Below are positions 9,538 through 17,566 of a DNA stretch of 47,394 nucleotides, piece by piece. Positions within the stretch are counted from its first letter, which is position 1, and each line of letters begins with the position of its first letter. This DNA is from Pedobacter rhizosphaerae (GTDB taxonomy: Bacteria; Bacteroidota; Bacteroidia; Sphingobacteriales; Sphingobacteriaceae), in assembly GCF_900111155.1 (NCBI RefSeq), contig NZ_FOGG01000009.1:1-47394 (forward strand), given 5' to 3'. A program made the translations under genes and the position numbers. A model generated the notes under the pieces. That model saw nothing but the letters and a program-made list of their open reading frames with translations, had not been told where the DNA came from and ran no database searches.

Positions 9538-10845
9538 TTATTGAATGACTGAATGCTGTAGGGTGGTAACTTCAAATCCAGCTTTCTTTAAATCATCCCA
9601 AAAATAAGGATAAGATTTTTCTACTACCTGCATTTCTTCGATTTCTACTTCTTTAACTAAAAGTGCCAAAGGAGCAAAAGCCATAGCCATGCGATGATCT
9701 TCATACGTCGCAATGGTGATTTTATCGGGGAAATGAAGCTTGTCGCAGTTTAGAGTGTATACCAGATTGGTTTCTGTAAGTGTTACACCGATTTTAGCCA
9801 ATTCGTTCTGCAAAGCTGCAATACGATCAGTTTCTTTAATTTTAAGCGTTTCCAGGCCCGTAAATGCCATGTTTTTTCCTAATGCAGCAGCAATTACCAC
9901 AATGGTTTGTGCTAAATCAGGACAAGTTTTTAAATCTAAGATCTCAGGAGCATCAGTTGCTTTTTCATTGGATTGAATTGAAATTCCAGTTTCCGTTTTG
10001 CTGGTTTGAATACCGAAGATTTCCATAATCCTTTGGATTTGACTATCTCCCTGAAGGCTTTTTTCTTTTAAGGCTGGTAAACTGATGGTTGCTTCATCGG
10101 CCAGGGCAGCAATGCTGTACCAATAAGAAGCAGCACTCCAATCTGGTTCAACCACTAAAGTTCCTGCTTTGAAGGTTTGTGGTTTAATGCTGATTGAATT
10201 TCCTTGCCACTGGTGTTCAATACCCACTGCGCTTAACATATCCAAAGTCATATCTACATAAGGCTTTGATGTTAATTCTCCTTCAATTTCCAGTGTTAAA
10301 CCTTGCGGAAGTACAGGAGCAATCATCAATAAAGCAGAAATATATTGACTGCTTACATCACCTTTGATCTTAACTTTTTCTGTTTTTTGATTTAAAGGCC
10401 CAACAATATTCAGTGGGGGAAAACCCTCATTTTCTGCATAAGAAATGTCGGCACCTAAAGTTTTTAAGGCCTCTGCTAAGATGCCAATCGGACGTTGTTT
10501 CATCCGTTCGGTTCCTGTTAATAAAAAGTTGCCATTCTTGGCAGATAAGTAAGCCGACAAAAACCGCATAGCCGTTCCTGCAGGGCCAACATCTACCAGT
10601 TCAGAGTTGTTCGTTTGAGGTTTCGATGCTCCTCCCTGTTCATTGCTTTCTACTCCTAATTTATTGAGGATGCCATTTAAGGTTACGGTATCGGCAGCGT
10701 TGGAAAGGTTTTCTACTTGAACCAGTTTTTTGCTTAAAGCACTGATAATTAATGCTCTGTTGCATTCGCTTTTCGATCCTGTTAACTGGATTTCCGTATT
10801 AATATTCTTATTTCCCTGGAAAGAAACTAAGGCGTTTTTCGACAT
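9538..10845 (-). CDS. aroA: 3-phosphoshikimate 1-carboxyvinyltransferase (EPSP synthase)
   Basis: A 435-residue cytosolic enzyme joining shikimate-3-phosphate and PEP. The substrate loop GSKSECNRALIISAL near 24, the GTAMRFLSAYLS motif near 91-102, RPIGILAEALKTLGA, the DCPDLAQT-like aspartate segment (TCPDLAQTIVV) near 306, KETDRIAAL and the YEDHRMAMAFAPLAL box near 382-396 are all visible. The sequence is intact and of normal length. It sits between the DAHP synthase gene and aroC. A 14-bp hairpin without a U-tract occupies the gap to the upstream gene. Confidence 0.96.
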   Translation of the reverse strand: MSKNALVSFQGNKNINTEIQLTGSKSECNRALIISALSKKLVQVENLSNAADTVTLNGILNKLGVESNEQGGASKPQTNNSELVDVGPAGTAMRFLSAYLSAKNGNFLLTGTERMKQRPIGILAEALKTLGADISYAENEGFPPLNIVGPLNQKTEKVKIKGDVSSQYISALLMIAPVLPQGLTLEIEGELTSKPYVDMTLDMLSAVGIEHQWQGNSISIKPQTFKAGTLVVEPDWSAASYWYSIAALADEATISLPALKEKSLQGDSQIQRIMEIFGIQTSKTETGISIQSNEKATDAPEILDLKTCPDLAQTIVVIAAALGKNMAFTGLETLKIKETDRIAALQNELAKIGVTLTETNLVYTLNCDKLHFPDKITIATYEDHRMAMAFAPLALLVKEVEIEEMQVVEKSYPYFWDDLKKAGFEVTTLQHSVIQ

Positions 10846-10868
10846 TTTATGCTGTTTTATTCTTTAAT

Positions 10869-10901
10869 GTGTAGTGCCGGATATCGTATCTGGCACTACA
10901 C
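10869..10901. repeat. Strong hairpin between the DAHP synthase gene and aroA
   Basis: GTGTAGTGCC at 10869-10878 pairs with GGCACTACAC at 10892-10901, and the pairing continues inward (one G-U, then GAT/ATC) to a 5-base loop. No U-tract follows on the minus strand, so it is not a standard terminator. It could be an mRNA processing or stabilising structure, or a dispersed REP-like element. Confidence 0.7.
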
Positions 10902-10940
10902 TATAATTTGTATAGACCTTAAGTGGTTCTGGTCTTAGGC

Positions 10941-12080
10941 TTACGCTTTTACTTCTGTATGTTGTTCTGCAGCGATACCTTTTGCTGCTTTACCGGCATT
11001 CATAATTTCAGTTTGTTTACGGATAGATTCGCCGTGAACTAATTCTAAGAATTTTTCAGTAAAGTTTAAATCCAATTTCAATGCTTTAGCAAAAGCATGT
11101 CCTTTTTGGATAATGGCATCCCAACGGTTAACCTGAAGAATTGTTACCTGGTTATCACGTTTGTACTCACCAATTTTTTCAACTATTGACATACGTTCAC
11201 CTAGTTTTTGCAATAATACGTCATCAATTTTGTCAATTTGCTTACGTAAATCTGCTAATTTATCGGCGAAAGCTGCATTTGGAGCTTCTGGCTCACGTAC
11301 AGTTAAGCGATCAACCAATTCTGCTAGGGCAGCTGGAGTAACTTGTTGCTTAGCGTCTGTCCATGCAACTGAAGGATCAACGTGAGATTCGATCATTAAT
11401 CCTTGCATATCTAAGTCTAACGCTTTTTGAGAGATGTAAGGGATTAATTCACGGTTACCGCAGATGTGACTTGGGTCGTTGATGATTGGTAAATCAGGAC
11501 ATAATGTTTTTAACTGGATAGCCATTTCCCACATTGGCTCGTTACGGAAAGAACTCTTTTCGAAAGAAGAGAAACCTCTGTGAATAGCACCAATTTTAGT
11601 AATGCCTGCACCATTAATCCGCTCGATAGCACCAATCCATAATTGAAGATCAGGGTTAACCGGGTTTTTGATCAATACAGGAATATCATGACCTTTTAAA
11701 GCATCTGCAATTTCTTGAACCGTGAATGGATTTACTGTAGAACGAGCACCAATCCAAAGGATATCTACACCAGCAGCTAAAGCTTCTTCTACGTGTTTAG
11801 CATTGGCCACTTCAACAGCTGTTGGTAAGCCTGTTTCTGCTTTCGCACGTTTTAACCACTCTAAACCAATACTTCCGATACCTTCAAATTCTCCCGGACG
11901 GGTACGTGGCTTCCAGATACCTGCTCTTAAAACAGATACTTTACCTGTTTTAGCTAATAAATGAGCTGTAGTTAATAATTGCTCTTCAGTTTCTGCACTG
12001 CAAGGTCCAGAAATTAACAACGGTTCGTTGTTTGTGTTTAACCAGGTGTTTAGTGGTTGGATGTTTAAATTAAGTTTCAT
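10941..12080 (-). CDS. DAHP synthase / chorismate mutase type II, bifunctional
   Basis: A 379-residue fusion. The N-terminal domain (about 1-255) is a KDSA-like DAHP synthase with ISGPCSAE near 23-30, RAGIWKPRTRPGEFEG near 52-67, EVANAKH, WIGAR and the metal-site region NDPSHICG. It condenses PEP and erythrose-4-phosphate. The C-terminal AroQ helical domain (about 270-360: LRKQIDKIDDVLLQKLGERM...) converts chorismate to prephenate. This fusion is typical of Bacteroidota and places pathway entry and the Phe/Tyr branch point in one protein, with the mutase domain likely mediating feedback by prephenate. It lies between pheA (319 bases upstream) and aroA. Confidence 0.95.
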   Translation of the reverse strand: MKLNLNIQPLNTWLNTNNEPLLISGPCSAETEEQLLTTAHLLAKTGKVSVLRAGIWKPRTRPGEFEGIGSIGLEWLKRAKAETGLPTAVEVANAKHVEEALAAGVDILWIGARSTVNPFTVQEIADALKGHDIPVLIKNPVNPDLQLWIGAIERINGAGITKIGAIHRGFSSFEKSSFRNEPMWEMAIQLKTLCPDLPIINDPSHICGNRELIPYISQKALDLDMQGLMIESHVDPSVAWTDAKQQVTPAALAELVDRLTVREPEAPNAAFADKLADLRKQIDKIDDVLLQKLGERMSIVEKIGEYKRDNQVTILQVNRWDAIIQKGHAFAKALKLDLNFTEKFLELVHGESIRKQTEIMNAGKAAKGIAAEQHTEVKA

Positions 12081-12399
12081 GATATTGGGGGGTGTAATAT
12101 TTTATTGTTAATGTTCAGTTTACTGTTCTATTGTTGTTGAGGCAAGGCCTTGGTTGTTTAACTGTCTGATTGACTAACTGTTTAATTGTTTCGGTCAAGG
12201 AGCTTATTTGGTTTAACTGTCTAATCGTTTAACTGCTTAATTGTTTTGCCGGAGCGCCTGTTTTGTTTAATTGTTTGTTGCTTTGTGTATTAATCGTTTT
12301 GTACCAGTTAAACAATTAAGCAATTCAACAATTAACCAATATATCTTTTCCATATTTTAATCGTTTTGGGTCAGTTAAACAATTAAGCAATTCAACAAT
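12081..12399. repeat. AT-rich short-repeat spacer between pheA and the DAHP synthase gene
   Basis: No gene here. The stretch is built of variants of GTTTAACTGTTTAATTG and their complements. A nearly identical block, CAGTTAAACAATTAAGCAAT..., occurs twice in direct orientation at about 12306 and 12373, followed each time by TTCAACAATT. Earlier copies (12160-12250) are in the opposite orientation, so the RNA could fold back on itself. Confidence 0.75.
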
Positions 12400-13233
12400 T
12401 TATACCTTATCATTCTTCTGATACTCACCCAGAATATTGAAATTCGAAGTATATTTCAGTGCTTTTCTTACAGCTTTATCATATTTTTCAGTGCTAGGCC
12501 ATTCTAAGTCTACGTAGAAATAATATTCATTTCTTTTGCCTAACACAGGCATAGACTGGATTTTGGTTAAGCTAACTTCTTGCTCAGCAAACACATTTAA
12601 TACGGTAGCCAATGAACCAGCCCTATGGCCAACCTGGAAACAGATAGAGGCTTTATTGATTTTCTTGCCCTCGTCTGTTTTGTCTTTTTTAAGGATTAAG
12701 AAGCGCGTGTAATTCTTCTTGTTCGATTCCACTCTGCGTTCTAAAATATTTAGTCCGTAAAGTTCTGCAGCTAAAGTATTTGCAATAGCCATGGTATCTG
12801 TTAGTTTTTCCTCCTGGATACGTTTTGCACAAGCCGCAGTATCGTTACTTTCTACAATTTTAATGTGTGGATAATCATAGAAAAAATCGATGCATTGACG
12901 GATTGCGATAGGATGGGAGGTTACCACTTTAATGTCTTCGAATTTAACTCCGGGTAATGCCATTAAGTGCAATTGAATGGGTAGGTAAACTTCGCCAACT
13001 ACTGCAAAACCATAATCACGAATAAGCGTATAGTTGGGTAAAAGGCTACCTGCAATAGAATTTTCAATGGCCATTACCACAAAATCGGCTTCGTTTTTTT
13101 CCAATTTGTCGCAGGTTTCTTTGAAAGAATTGCACTCAATTGTTTCAATCTCCTTGCCAAAGAATTTGTATGCTGCTTCTTCATGAAAAGAGGCCTTAAT
13201 ACCTTGAATCGCTACTCGTTTTGTTGTTTCCAT
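12400..13233 (-). CDS. pheA: Prephenate dehydratase
   Basis: A 277-residue enzyme that turns prephenate into phenylpyruvate for phenylalanine synthesis. The catalytic domain (about 5-180) starts with RVAIQGIKASFHEEAA and contains AIENSIAGSLLPNY and a late TRFLIL segment that includes the catalytic Thr region. A C-terminal ACT domain (about 195-270: HRAGSLATVLNVFAEQEVSLTKIQSMP) gives allosteric control by phenylalanine. There is no fused chorismate mutase; that activity is carried by the next gene. Expression is very likely controlled by the attenuator directly upstream: leader peptide 13318-13380 and terminator 13249-13282, whose U-tract ends only 15 bases before the ATG. Confidence 0.95.
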   Translation of the reverse strand: METTKRVAIQGIKASFHEEAAYKFFGKEIETIECNSFKETCDKLEKNEADFVVMAIENSIAGSLLPNYTLIRDYGFAVVGEVYLPIQLHLMALPGVKFEDIKVVTSHPIAIRQCIDFFYDYPHIKIVESNDTAACAKRIQEEKLTDTMAIANTLAAELYGLNILERRVESNKKNYTRFLILKKDKTDEGKKINKASICFQVGHRAGSLATVLNVFAEQEVSLTKIQSMPVLGKRNEYYFYVDLEWPSTEKYDKAVRKALKYTSNFNILGEYQKNDKV

Positions 13234-13248
13234 TTTTGGTGTAAAAAC

Positions 13249-13282
13249 AAAAAAGTCCCGGCTGTTTGGCCGGGACTTTTTT
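13249..13282 (-). terminator. Attenuator terminator hairpin upstream of pheA
   Basis: Six A, GTCCCGGC (13255-13262), a 6-base loop, GCCGGGAC (13269-13276) and six T form a 14-bp stem; on the minus strand it is followed by its U-run. The 5' arm as read on the minus strand (GTCCCGGC) can instead pair with GCCGGGGC in the last codons of the leader ORF (plus-strand positions 13321-13328), 8 bp with one G-U. These are mutually exclusive structures, as in classical attenuators. Confidence 0.88.
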
Positions 13283-13317
13283 ATACATTTTAATATTGTT
13301 ATATATCTTTTTGCATA

Positions 13318-13380
13318 TTAGCCCCGGCTCTCACTAAAATAGTAAAAGTAACCAAAGTAATATGTGTTGAATTGTTTCAT
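13318..13380 (-). CDS. Phe/Tyr-rich leader peptide of the pheA attenuator
   Basis: A 20-residue ORF, MKQFNTYYFGYFYYFSESRG, too short for normal gene finding. Nine of its residues are aromatic (Phe at 4, 9, 12, 15; Tyr at 7, 8, 11, 13, 14). It lies directly between a good promoter and the terminator before pheA. Its last three codons (AGC CGG GGC) hold the antiterminator arm. When charged tRNA-Phe or tRNA-Tyr is scarce, a ribosome stalled at codons 4-15 would leave this arm free to pair with the terminator 5' arm and allow readthrough. With ample aromatic amino acids, the ribosome reaches the stop codon, masks the arm and the terminator forms. The mechanism is known from enteric pheL; here it is inferred from sequence alone. 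Confidence 0.87.
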   Translation of the reverse strand: MKQFNTYYFGYFYYFSESRG

Positions 13381-13397
13381 TTCTTTTTTGAATTGAC

Positions 13398-13427
13398 CAA
13401 ATGTACTAACAAAATTTTATTTGTCAA
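13398..13427 (-). promoter_or_regulatory. Promoter of the pheA leader
   Basis: On the minus strand TTG (13425-13427), 19 nt spacer, TACATTTG (13398-13405): an exact TTG-N19-TAnnTTTG match. The predicted transcript starts near 13391-13394, about 10-15 nt before the leader peptide ATG at 13380. Confidence 0.8.
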
Positions 13428-13577
13428 TAGGGAATTGAATTTTTTTTAAACAAAATTTAATTTTTTTTCAAATCAACCGTTTGCGTATTGGGTTTAAATA
13501 TAGAACAGGTTGCTTTTAAATTGTGTTTTTGTAATTAATTAGATGGAAATATTTTTATCAAAAAGGTGTTGGCTATT

Positions 13578-13617
13578 AAAAAACAAATCCCCTGAAGCTT
13601 TTCTCTCCAGAGGATTT
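13578..13617 (-). terminator. Intrinsic terminator after the sterol desaturase-like gene
   Basis: On the minus strand, AAATCCTCTGGAG pairs with CTTCAGGGGATTT (13 bp, two G-U) across a 7-base loop and is followed by GTTTTTT. It starts about 10 bases after the stop codon at 13628 and separates the aroB transcript from the pheA leader promoter. Confidence 0.85.
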
Positions 13618-13627
13618 TCATTAATTT

Positions 13628-14578
13628 TTAAACTGCAGAACTTAATTTGGTCTGTTCTTCGTTAAAGTTTTCTGCTTTATTCTTTTGTTCTGATTCCAGG
13701 AGTTCTTGCTGCATGATTTTTGCCACTTTTGTACTTCCATCATGGCTCCAGCCAGGTGGATTGAAAATATATTTCAGTTTATCCATAAAGGTAGGCGCTT
13801 TTTTAACATCTGCTTTTAGCGCAATAAACTCATGAAAGATAATATTAATGGGTCCGGTATCTTTTGGCTGGGTAGTTAAGCCGTATTTTATGGCGTCTTC
13901 TGGTAGTTCTTCCTGGAAAGTTCCAAACCATCTATCCCAAAGGATTAAAACCATCCCCATGTTTTTATCTAAATAGCGCACATTACTGGCGTGGTGAACG
14001 CGGTGATGGGACGGCGTAACAAAGATATACTCGAACCAGGGATGCAATTTCCCTATCTCCTGTGTGTGAACGAGGTTGCCATAAATCTGCGTAATTAAAT
14101 AGGCAAAAAGGATATCCATGGCGCTAAATCCCATAAATGCCAATGGCAAGTAGAAAAATACACGGTAGAGTGGCTCAAAAACCGTAGAACGGAAGCCTGT
14201 TGTTAAGTTAAAATGCTCTGATGAGTGGTGGGTAACGTGCATGGCCCAGAAAAAGCGAACATAATGGCCCACAGTATGCAAAAACCAATAAAGGAAGTCC
14301 TGAGCCAAAACTAAAACTATCCAGTAGATCCAGATATTCTGAATCTGAAACAACCTAAACTGGTAACAGTAATCTAAAAGGAAGAAGGTAGCGGTTTTCA
14401 TTCCGAGATTAATGATTACCGCACAAGTCATGAGGTAAATGTTGGTCCAGGTATCTTTTTTGGTGTATAGGTTTTTATCGTGTTGGTAACTGAAATACAT
14501 CTCCACGATGGTAAGCACAATTACAAAGCCAAACAAGGCACCAACAGAAATGTCGCTACTTGAGAAACTAAGATTCAT
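13628..14578 (-). CDS. Sterol desaturase / fatty acid hydroxylase family membrane protein
   Basis: A 316-residue integral membrane di-iron enzyme. About five hydrophobic segments lie in the first 170 residues. The three histidine boxes are HTVGH near 115, HVTHHSSEH near 129-138 and HRVHH near 191-195, the order expected for the fatty acid hydroxylase superfamily. It would hydroxylate or desaturate a lipid; the substrate is unknown. It starts 4 bases after aroB on the same strand, so it is co-transcribed with S4 protein and aroB although it has no obvious link to aromatic synthesis. The C-terminal ~60 residues are charged and soluble. Confidence 0.9.
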   Translation of the reverse strand: MNLSFSSSDISVGALFGFVIVLTIVEMYFSYQHDKNLYTKKDTWTNIYLMTCAVIINLGMKTATFFLLDYCYQFRLFQIQNIWIYWIVLVLAQDFLYWFLHTVGHYVRFFWAMHVTHHSSEHFNLTTGFRSTVFEPLYRVFFYLPLAFMGFSAMDILFAYLITQIYGNLVHTQEIGKLHPWFEYIFVTPSHHRVHHASNVRYLDKNMGMVLILWDRWFGTFQEELPEDAIKYGLTTQPKDTGPINIIFHEFIALKADVKKAPTFMDKLKYIFNPPGWSHDGSTKVAKIMQQELLESEQKNKAENFNEEQTKLSSAV

Positions 14579-14582
14579 TTTT

Positions 14583-15641
14583 TTATAAACTGTTATAATA
14601 CTCCAAACTGCTTAAAATATCAGCGGTTGCTACACGGCAGTTAAACGTGCATTTACCTGTGCTTTCTAAAAGTGAAAATAATATGTTCCCATCCTCATTC
14701 TTTTTATCGCTCTTCATTAATTCTAAAAGACTATCAAAGCTTTCTTTCCGAATGTGGTATTTAGGATATAAGGATAAGATGTATTCACTAATATCTTTAA
14801 GTTCTGGTTGAGTTAGCGTACTGTTCTTAATAGATAAAGCCGCTTCGCAAACAAAACCAATGGCTATGGCTTCACCATGCGTTAAAGGGTTTTCGTCATT
14901 AGCCAGAGAGTAGCTTTCTACGGCATGGCCGATGGTATGACCGAAATTTAAAATCTTACGTAGATTTTTCTCGTGCGGATCTATGGTTACTACTTCATTT
15001 TTAATCTCTACAGAACGATAAATATCAATTGCAGCAGGATTAAGGTAGTCTGTAGTTTTTAATCGCTCATAATAAGCTTTATCAGCGATTAAACCATGTT
15101 TAATCATTTCTGCAAAGCCTGATAGCAGTTCTCTTGGAGGAAGTGTTTTTAAGAACTCGGTTTCAATGAATACCATTTGTGGAAGGGTAAAAGTACCCAC
15201 CATATTTTTTACGGTATCTACATCAATTCCTGTTTTTCCGCCCACAGAGGCATCAACCTGAGAGAGCAGGGTAGTAGGCACGTTAATAAAATCGATGCCA
15301 CGCTTATAGGTTGAAGCAATGAAACCTCCCATATCGGTGATTACACCACCGCCCAGATTGATCATTAAGCTCTTACGGTCGGCTTCAAAATCCAGAAGTG
15401 TTTTCCAGATGCCAATGCAAAAGTCGATATTCTTGTTTTCTTCTCCTGCAGCGGTTTCAATGAGGTCGAACTCCTGAAAATCTTCCAGGAAAGATTGGAA
15501 AACAGGAAGACAAACTTCGCTGGTATGCTCGTCTGTAAGTACAAATACTTTACTGTATTGATGGCTTTCTATTAAGTTTTTTAAGGCTACTAAACCGCTT
15601 TCGAAATAAAGCGTATGGCCTGCGCTGGTTAGGGGCTCCAT
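14583..15641 (-). CDS. aroB: 3-dehydroquinate synthase
   Basis: A 352-residue NAD-dependent, metal-binding second enzyme of the shikimate pathway that cyclises DAHP to 3-dehydroquinate. The dinucleotide loop GGGVITDMGGFIASTYKRG, the VPTTLLSQVDASVGGKTG segment, the metal ligands in FGHTIGHAVES and the HGEAIAIG motif are all intact. Length is normal. Its ATG overlaps the stop codon of the S4 gene by one base (TAATG), implying translational coupling. Confidence 0.96.
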   Translation of the reverse strand: MEPLTSAGHTLYFESGLVALKNLIESHQYSKVFVLTDEHTSEVCLPVFQSFLEDFQEFDLIETAAGEENKNIDFCIGIWKTLLDFEADRKSLMINLGGGVITDMGGFIASTYKRGIDFINVPTTLLSQVDASVGGKTGIDVDTVKNMVGTFTLPQMVFIETEFLKTLPPRELLSGFAEMIKHGLIADKAYYERLKTTDYLNPAAIDIYRSVEIKNEVVTIDPHEKNLRKILNFGHTIGHAVESYSLANDENPLTHGEAIAIGFVCEAALSIKNSTLTQPELKDISEYILSLYPKYHIRKESFDSLLELMKSDKKNEDGNILFSLLESTGKCTFNCRVATADILSSLEYYNSL

Positions 15642-15847
15642 TAAATGATCTCGATTTTATGTTCGGCAAAAGTAATAATATCTCCAACACGAACCTTCAA
15701 ACGTTTGCGATAATCTACTTCGCCATTATATTTTACCAATCCTTCGGTTACTACCGTTTGGGCATCGCCACCACTGCCAACCAATCCAGTAGCTTTTAGT
15801 AACTGGATTAATGGGATAAATTCGCCTTCAAGTTTAAATTGTATCAT
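15641..15847 (-). CDS. Small S4-domain RNA-binding protein
   Basis: A 68-residue protein made of one S4 domain (LLKATGLVGSGGDAQTVVTEG followed by VKYNGEVDYRKRLKVRVGDII), similar to the YbcJ/YaaA-like stand-alone S4 family. It probably binds structured RNA; the target is unknown. It is the first gene of the S4-aroB-desaturase transcript, with a TATTTTTG -7 box about 10 bases before the start, and is divergent from proline dehydrogenase. Confidence 0.88.
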   Translation of the reverse strand: MIQFKLEGEFIPLIQLLKATGLVGSGGDAQTVVTEGLVKYNGEVDYRKRLKVRVGDIITFAEHKIEII

Positions 15848-15907
15848 TAGTGATGCAAAAATACAATTAATTTAAACGATTAGGCTTTTAACAATCAATG
15901 CTTTTTA

Positions 15908-15915
15908 TAATTTTG
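15908..15915 (+). promoter_or_regulatory. -7 element of the proline dehydrogenase gene
   Basis: TAATTTTG followed by CA matches TAnnTTTG and lies 28 bases before the ATG at 15944. No clear TTG at the -33 position. Confidence 0.5.
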
Positions 15916-15943
15916 CACCAATCTGACTTATTCATATATAAAA

Positions 15944-17128
15944 ATGGACTTATCCCCCAATAAACAACCTAATTTCGATAATACCGAAGTCGCTTTTCGT
16001 CAAAAAAGTAATGCAGAATTAAAGAAAGCTTATTGGCTTTTCAAAATGATAGGAAGCAATTTCCTTACCAAGGTTGGGCCTCCAATTACTAACTTCTTTT
16101 TGAACATTGGGCTTCCGATTCAGGGCGCAATAAAAGCAACTATTTTCCAGCAGTTTTGTGGTGGAGAAACCATTGCCGAGTGTGATAAAGCTATTGTTCA
16201 ATTAGATAAGGGTGGCGTAGGAACCATTTTAGATTACTCTGTTGAGGGAGAGGATGAAGAGCAGGTTTTTGATGAGACTTGTGCGGAAATTATCCGGACT
16301 ATTCTACGTGCGGATGGCGACGTTAAAATTCCAATCACAGTGTTTAAAATTACCGGAATTGGCCGTTTTGCCTTGTTGCAGAAGCTAGATGCTAAAGAAG
16401 CATTATCTGATGCCGAACAGGTAGAGTTTGACAAGGTGAAGGCACGTTGTGAGAAAATTTGTAGAACGGCTTTTGAAAAGCGTGTTCCGATTATGATAGA
16501 TGCGGAAGAGACCTGGATTCAGGATACTATTGATGAGTTGGCTTTGGATATGATGCGTAAATTTAATCAGGAACGCATTATAGTTTACAATACTTATCAA
16601 TTGTACCGTCATGATAAACTGGCGGATATGAAAGCTGATCACCTGATTGCCAAAGCTGCTGGCTTTATTTTAGGCGTTAAAATGGTTAGGGGCGCTTATA
16701 TGGAAAAAGAGCGTAAGCGTGCTGAAGAAATGGGCTATCCTTCTCCTATACAGCCTGATAAAGCTGCGTCAGATCGTGATTACAATGATTCTTTGCGCTA
16801 TTGCGTTGATCATATTGAGGAGATTGCCATTGTTGCAGGAACACATAATGAGGAGAGCAGCCGTCTATTAACCTATCTTTTAGAGGAGAAGAATATTCCC
16901 CATAATCACCCGCATGTTTATTTCGCTCAATTATTAGGGATGAGTGATAATTTAAGCTTCAATTTGGCAGATTCTAATTATAATGTTGCCAAATACGTGC
17001 CCTACGGACCGATAAAAGCGGTAATGCCTTATTTATTCAGACGGGCGCAAGAAAATACTTCTGTTGCCGGACAAACGGGAAGAGAGTTAGGTTTGATTCA
17101 AAGAGAATTAAAAAGAAGAGCGATTTAA
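15944..17128 (+). CDS. Proline dehydrogenase
   Basis: A 394-residue FAD-dependent TIM-barrel enzyme that oxidises proline to pyrroline-5-carboxylate. Visible core segments are DYSVEGEDEE near 98, KITGIGRF near 133, MIDAEETWIQ near 184-193, VKMVRGAYMEKER near 245-257, VAGTHNEESS near 297 and the FAQLLGMSD ... YVPYGP segment near 327-355 that lines the active site. It is a stand-alone enzyme, not a PutA fusion, which is usual in Bacteroidota. The next step (P5C dehydrogenase) is not in the window. It is monocistronic and divergent from the S4-aroB transcript. Confidence 0.94.
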   Translation: MDLSPNKQPNFDNTEVAFRQKSNAELKKAYWLFKMIGSNFLTKVGPPITNFFLNIGLPIQGAIKATIFQQFCGGETIAECDKAIVQLDKGGVGTILDYSVEGEDEEQVFDETCAEIIRTILRADGDVKIPITVFKITGIGRFALLQKLDAKEALSDAEQVEFDKVKARCEKICRTAFEKRVPIMIDAEETWIQDTIDELALDMMRKFNQERIIVYNTYQLYRHDKLADMKADHLIAKAAGFILGVKMVRGAYMEKERKRAEEMGYPSPIQPDKAASDRDYNDSLRYCVDHIEEIAIVAGTHNEESSRLLTYLLEEKNIPHNHPHVYFAQLLGMSDNLSFNLADSNYNVAKYVPYGPIKAVMPYLFRRAQENTSVAGQTGRELGLIQRELKRRAI

Positions 17129-17242
17129 TCAGTTTGGAGTTGGGTGTTTGGAGTTGGGAGTTTTCTGGTAGAGCGCTTAAACAGTTTGCAGTTTGCAGTT
17201 TTCAGTTGGAATTTTTTCCACTCAACAGTTATTTCATAATAG
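17129..17242. repeat. Short direct repeats after the proline dehydrogenase gene
   Basis: Runs of GTTTGGAGTTGGG (two near-copies) and CAGTTTGCAGTTTGCAGTTTTCAGTT. These simple G/T-rich repeats resemble other AT/GT-rich spacers of this window. No gene. Confidence 0.65.
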
Positions 17243-17557
17243 TTAAACCTTGAAAGATTGTTTGCCGCTTAATAAATCGTAAAACAAGATAAAATCGCTT
17301 GCTAAGCTATAGCCCGGATACTTAAAAGTAGCGGGCTTATTTTTTTCAAAGAAGAAATGACCTACCCATGCGAAGCCATAACCTAACACAGGCATGGCCA
17401 GGAAGAAACGCCAATCGTGAAATAAAAATCCGGTAAAGAAAGCCAGCACTACCAAGCCTGTTCCAATGAAATGTAGCACTCTGGAGGTGGTGTTGGTATG
17501 TTCGCTTAAGTAATACGGATAAAACTCTTTCAATGATTTGTATTTCTTCTCTTGCAT
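17243..17557 (-). CDS. Mpo1-like / DUF962 membrane protein
   Basis: A 104-residue protein matching DUF962. It opens with FYPYYLSEHTNTTSRVLHFIGTG, which includes the family's His residues, then two hydrophobic helices (about 30-45, 50-68), WVGHFFFEKNKPATFKYP near 65-82 and a final hydrophobic stretch. Yeast Mpo1 is a dioxygenase that shortens 2-hydroxy fatty acids; whether the bacterial relative does so is not known. It starts 10 bases after the HAD phosphatase stop on the same strand, suggesting co-transcription. Confidence 0.88.
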   Translation of the reverse strand: MQEKKYKSLKEFYPYYLSEHTNTTSRVLHFIGTGLVVLAFFTGFLFHDWRFFLAMPVLGYGFAWVGHFFFEKNKPATFKYPGYSLASDFILFYDLLSGKQSFKV

Positions 17558-17566
17558 AACCTAAAT

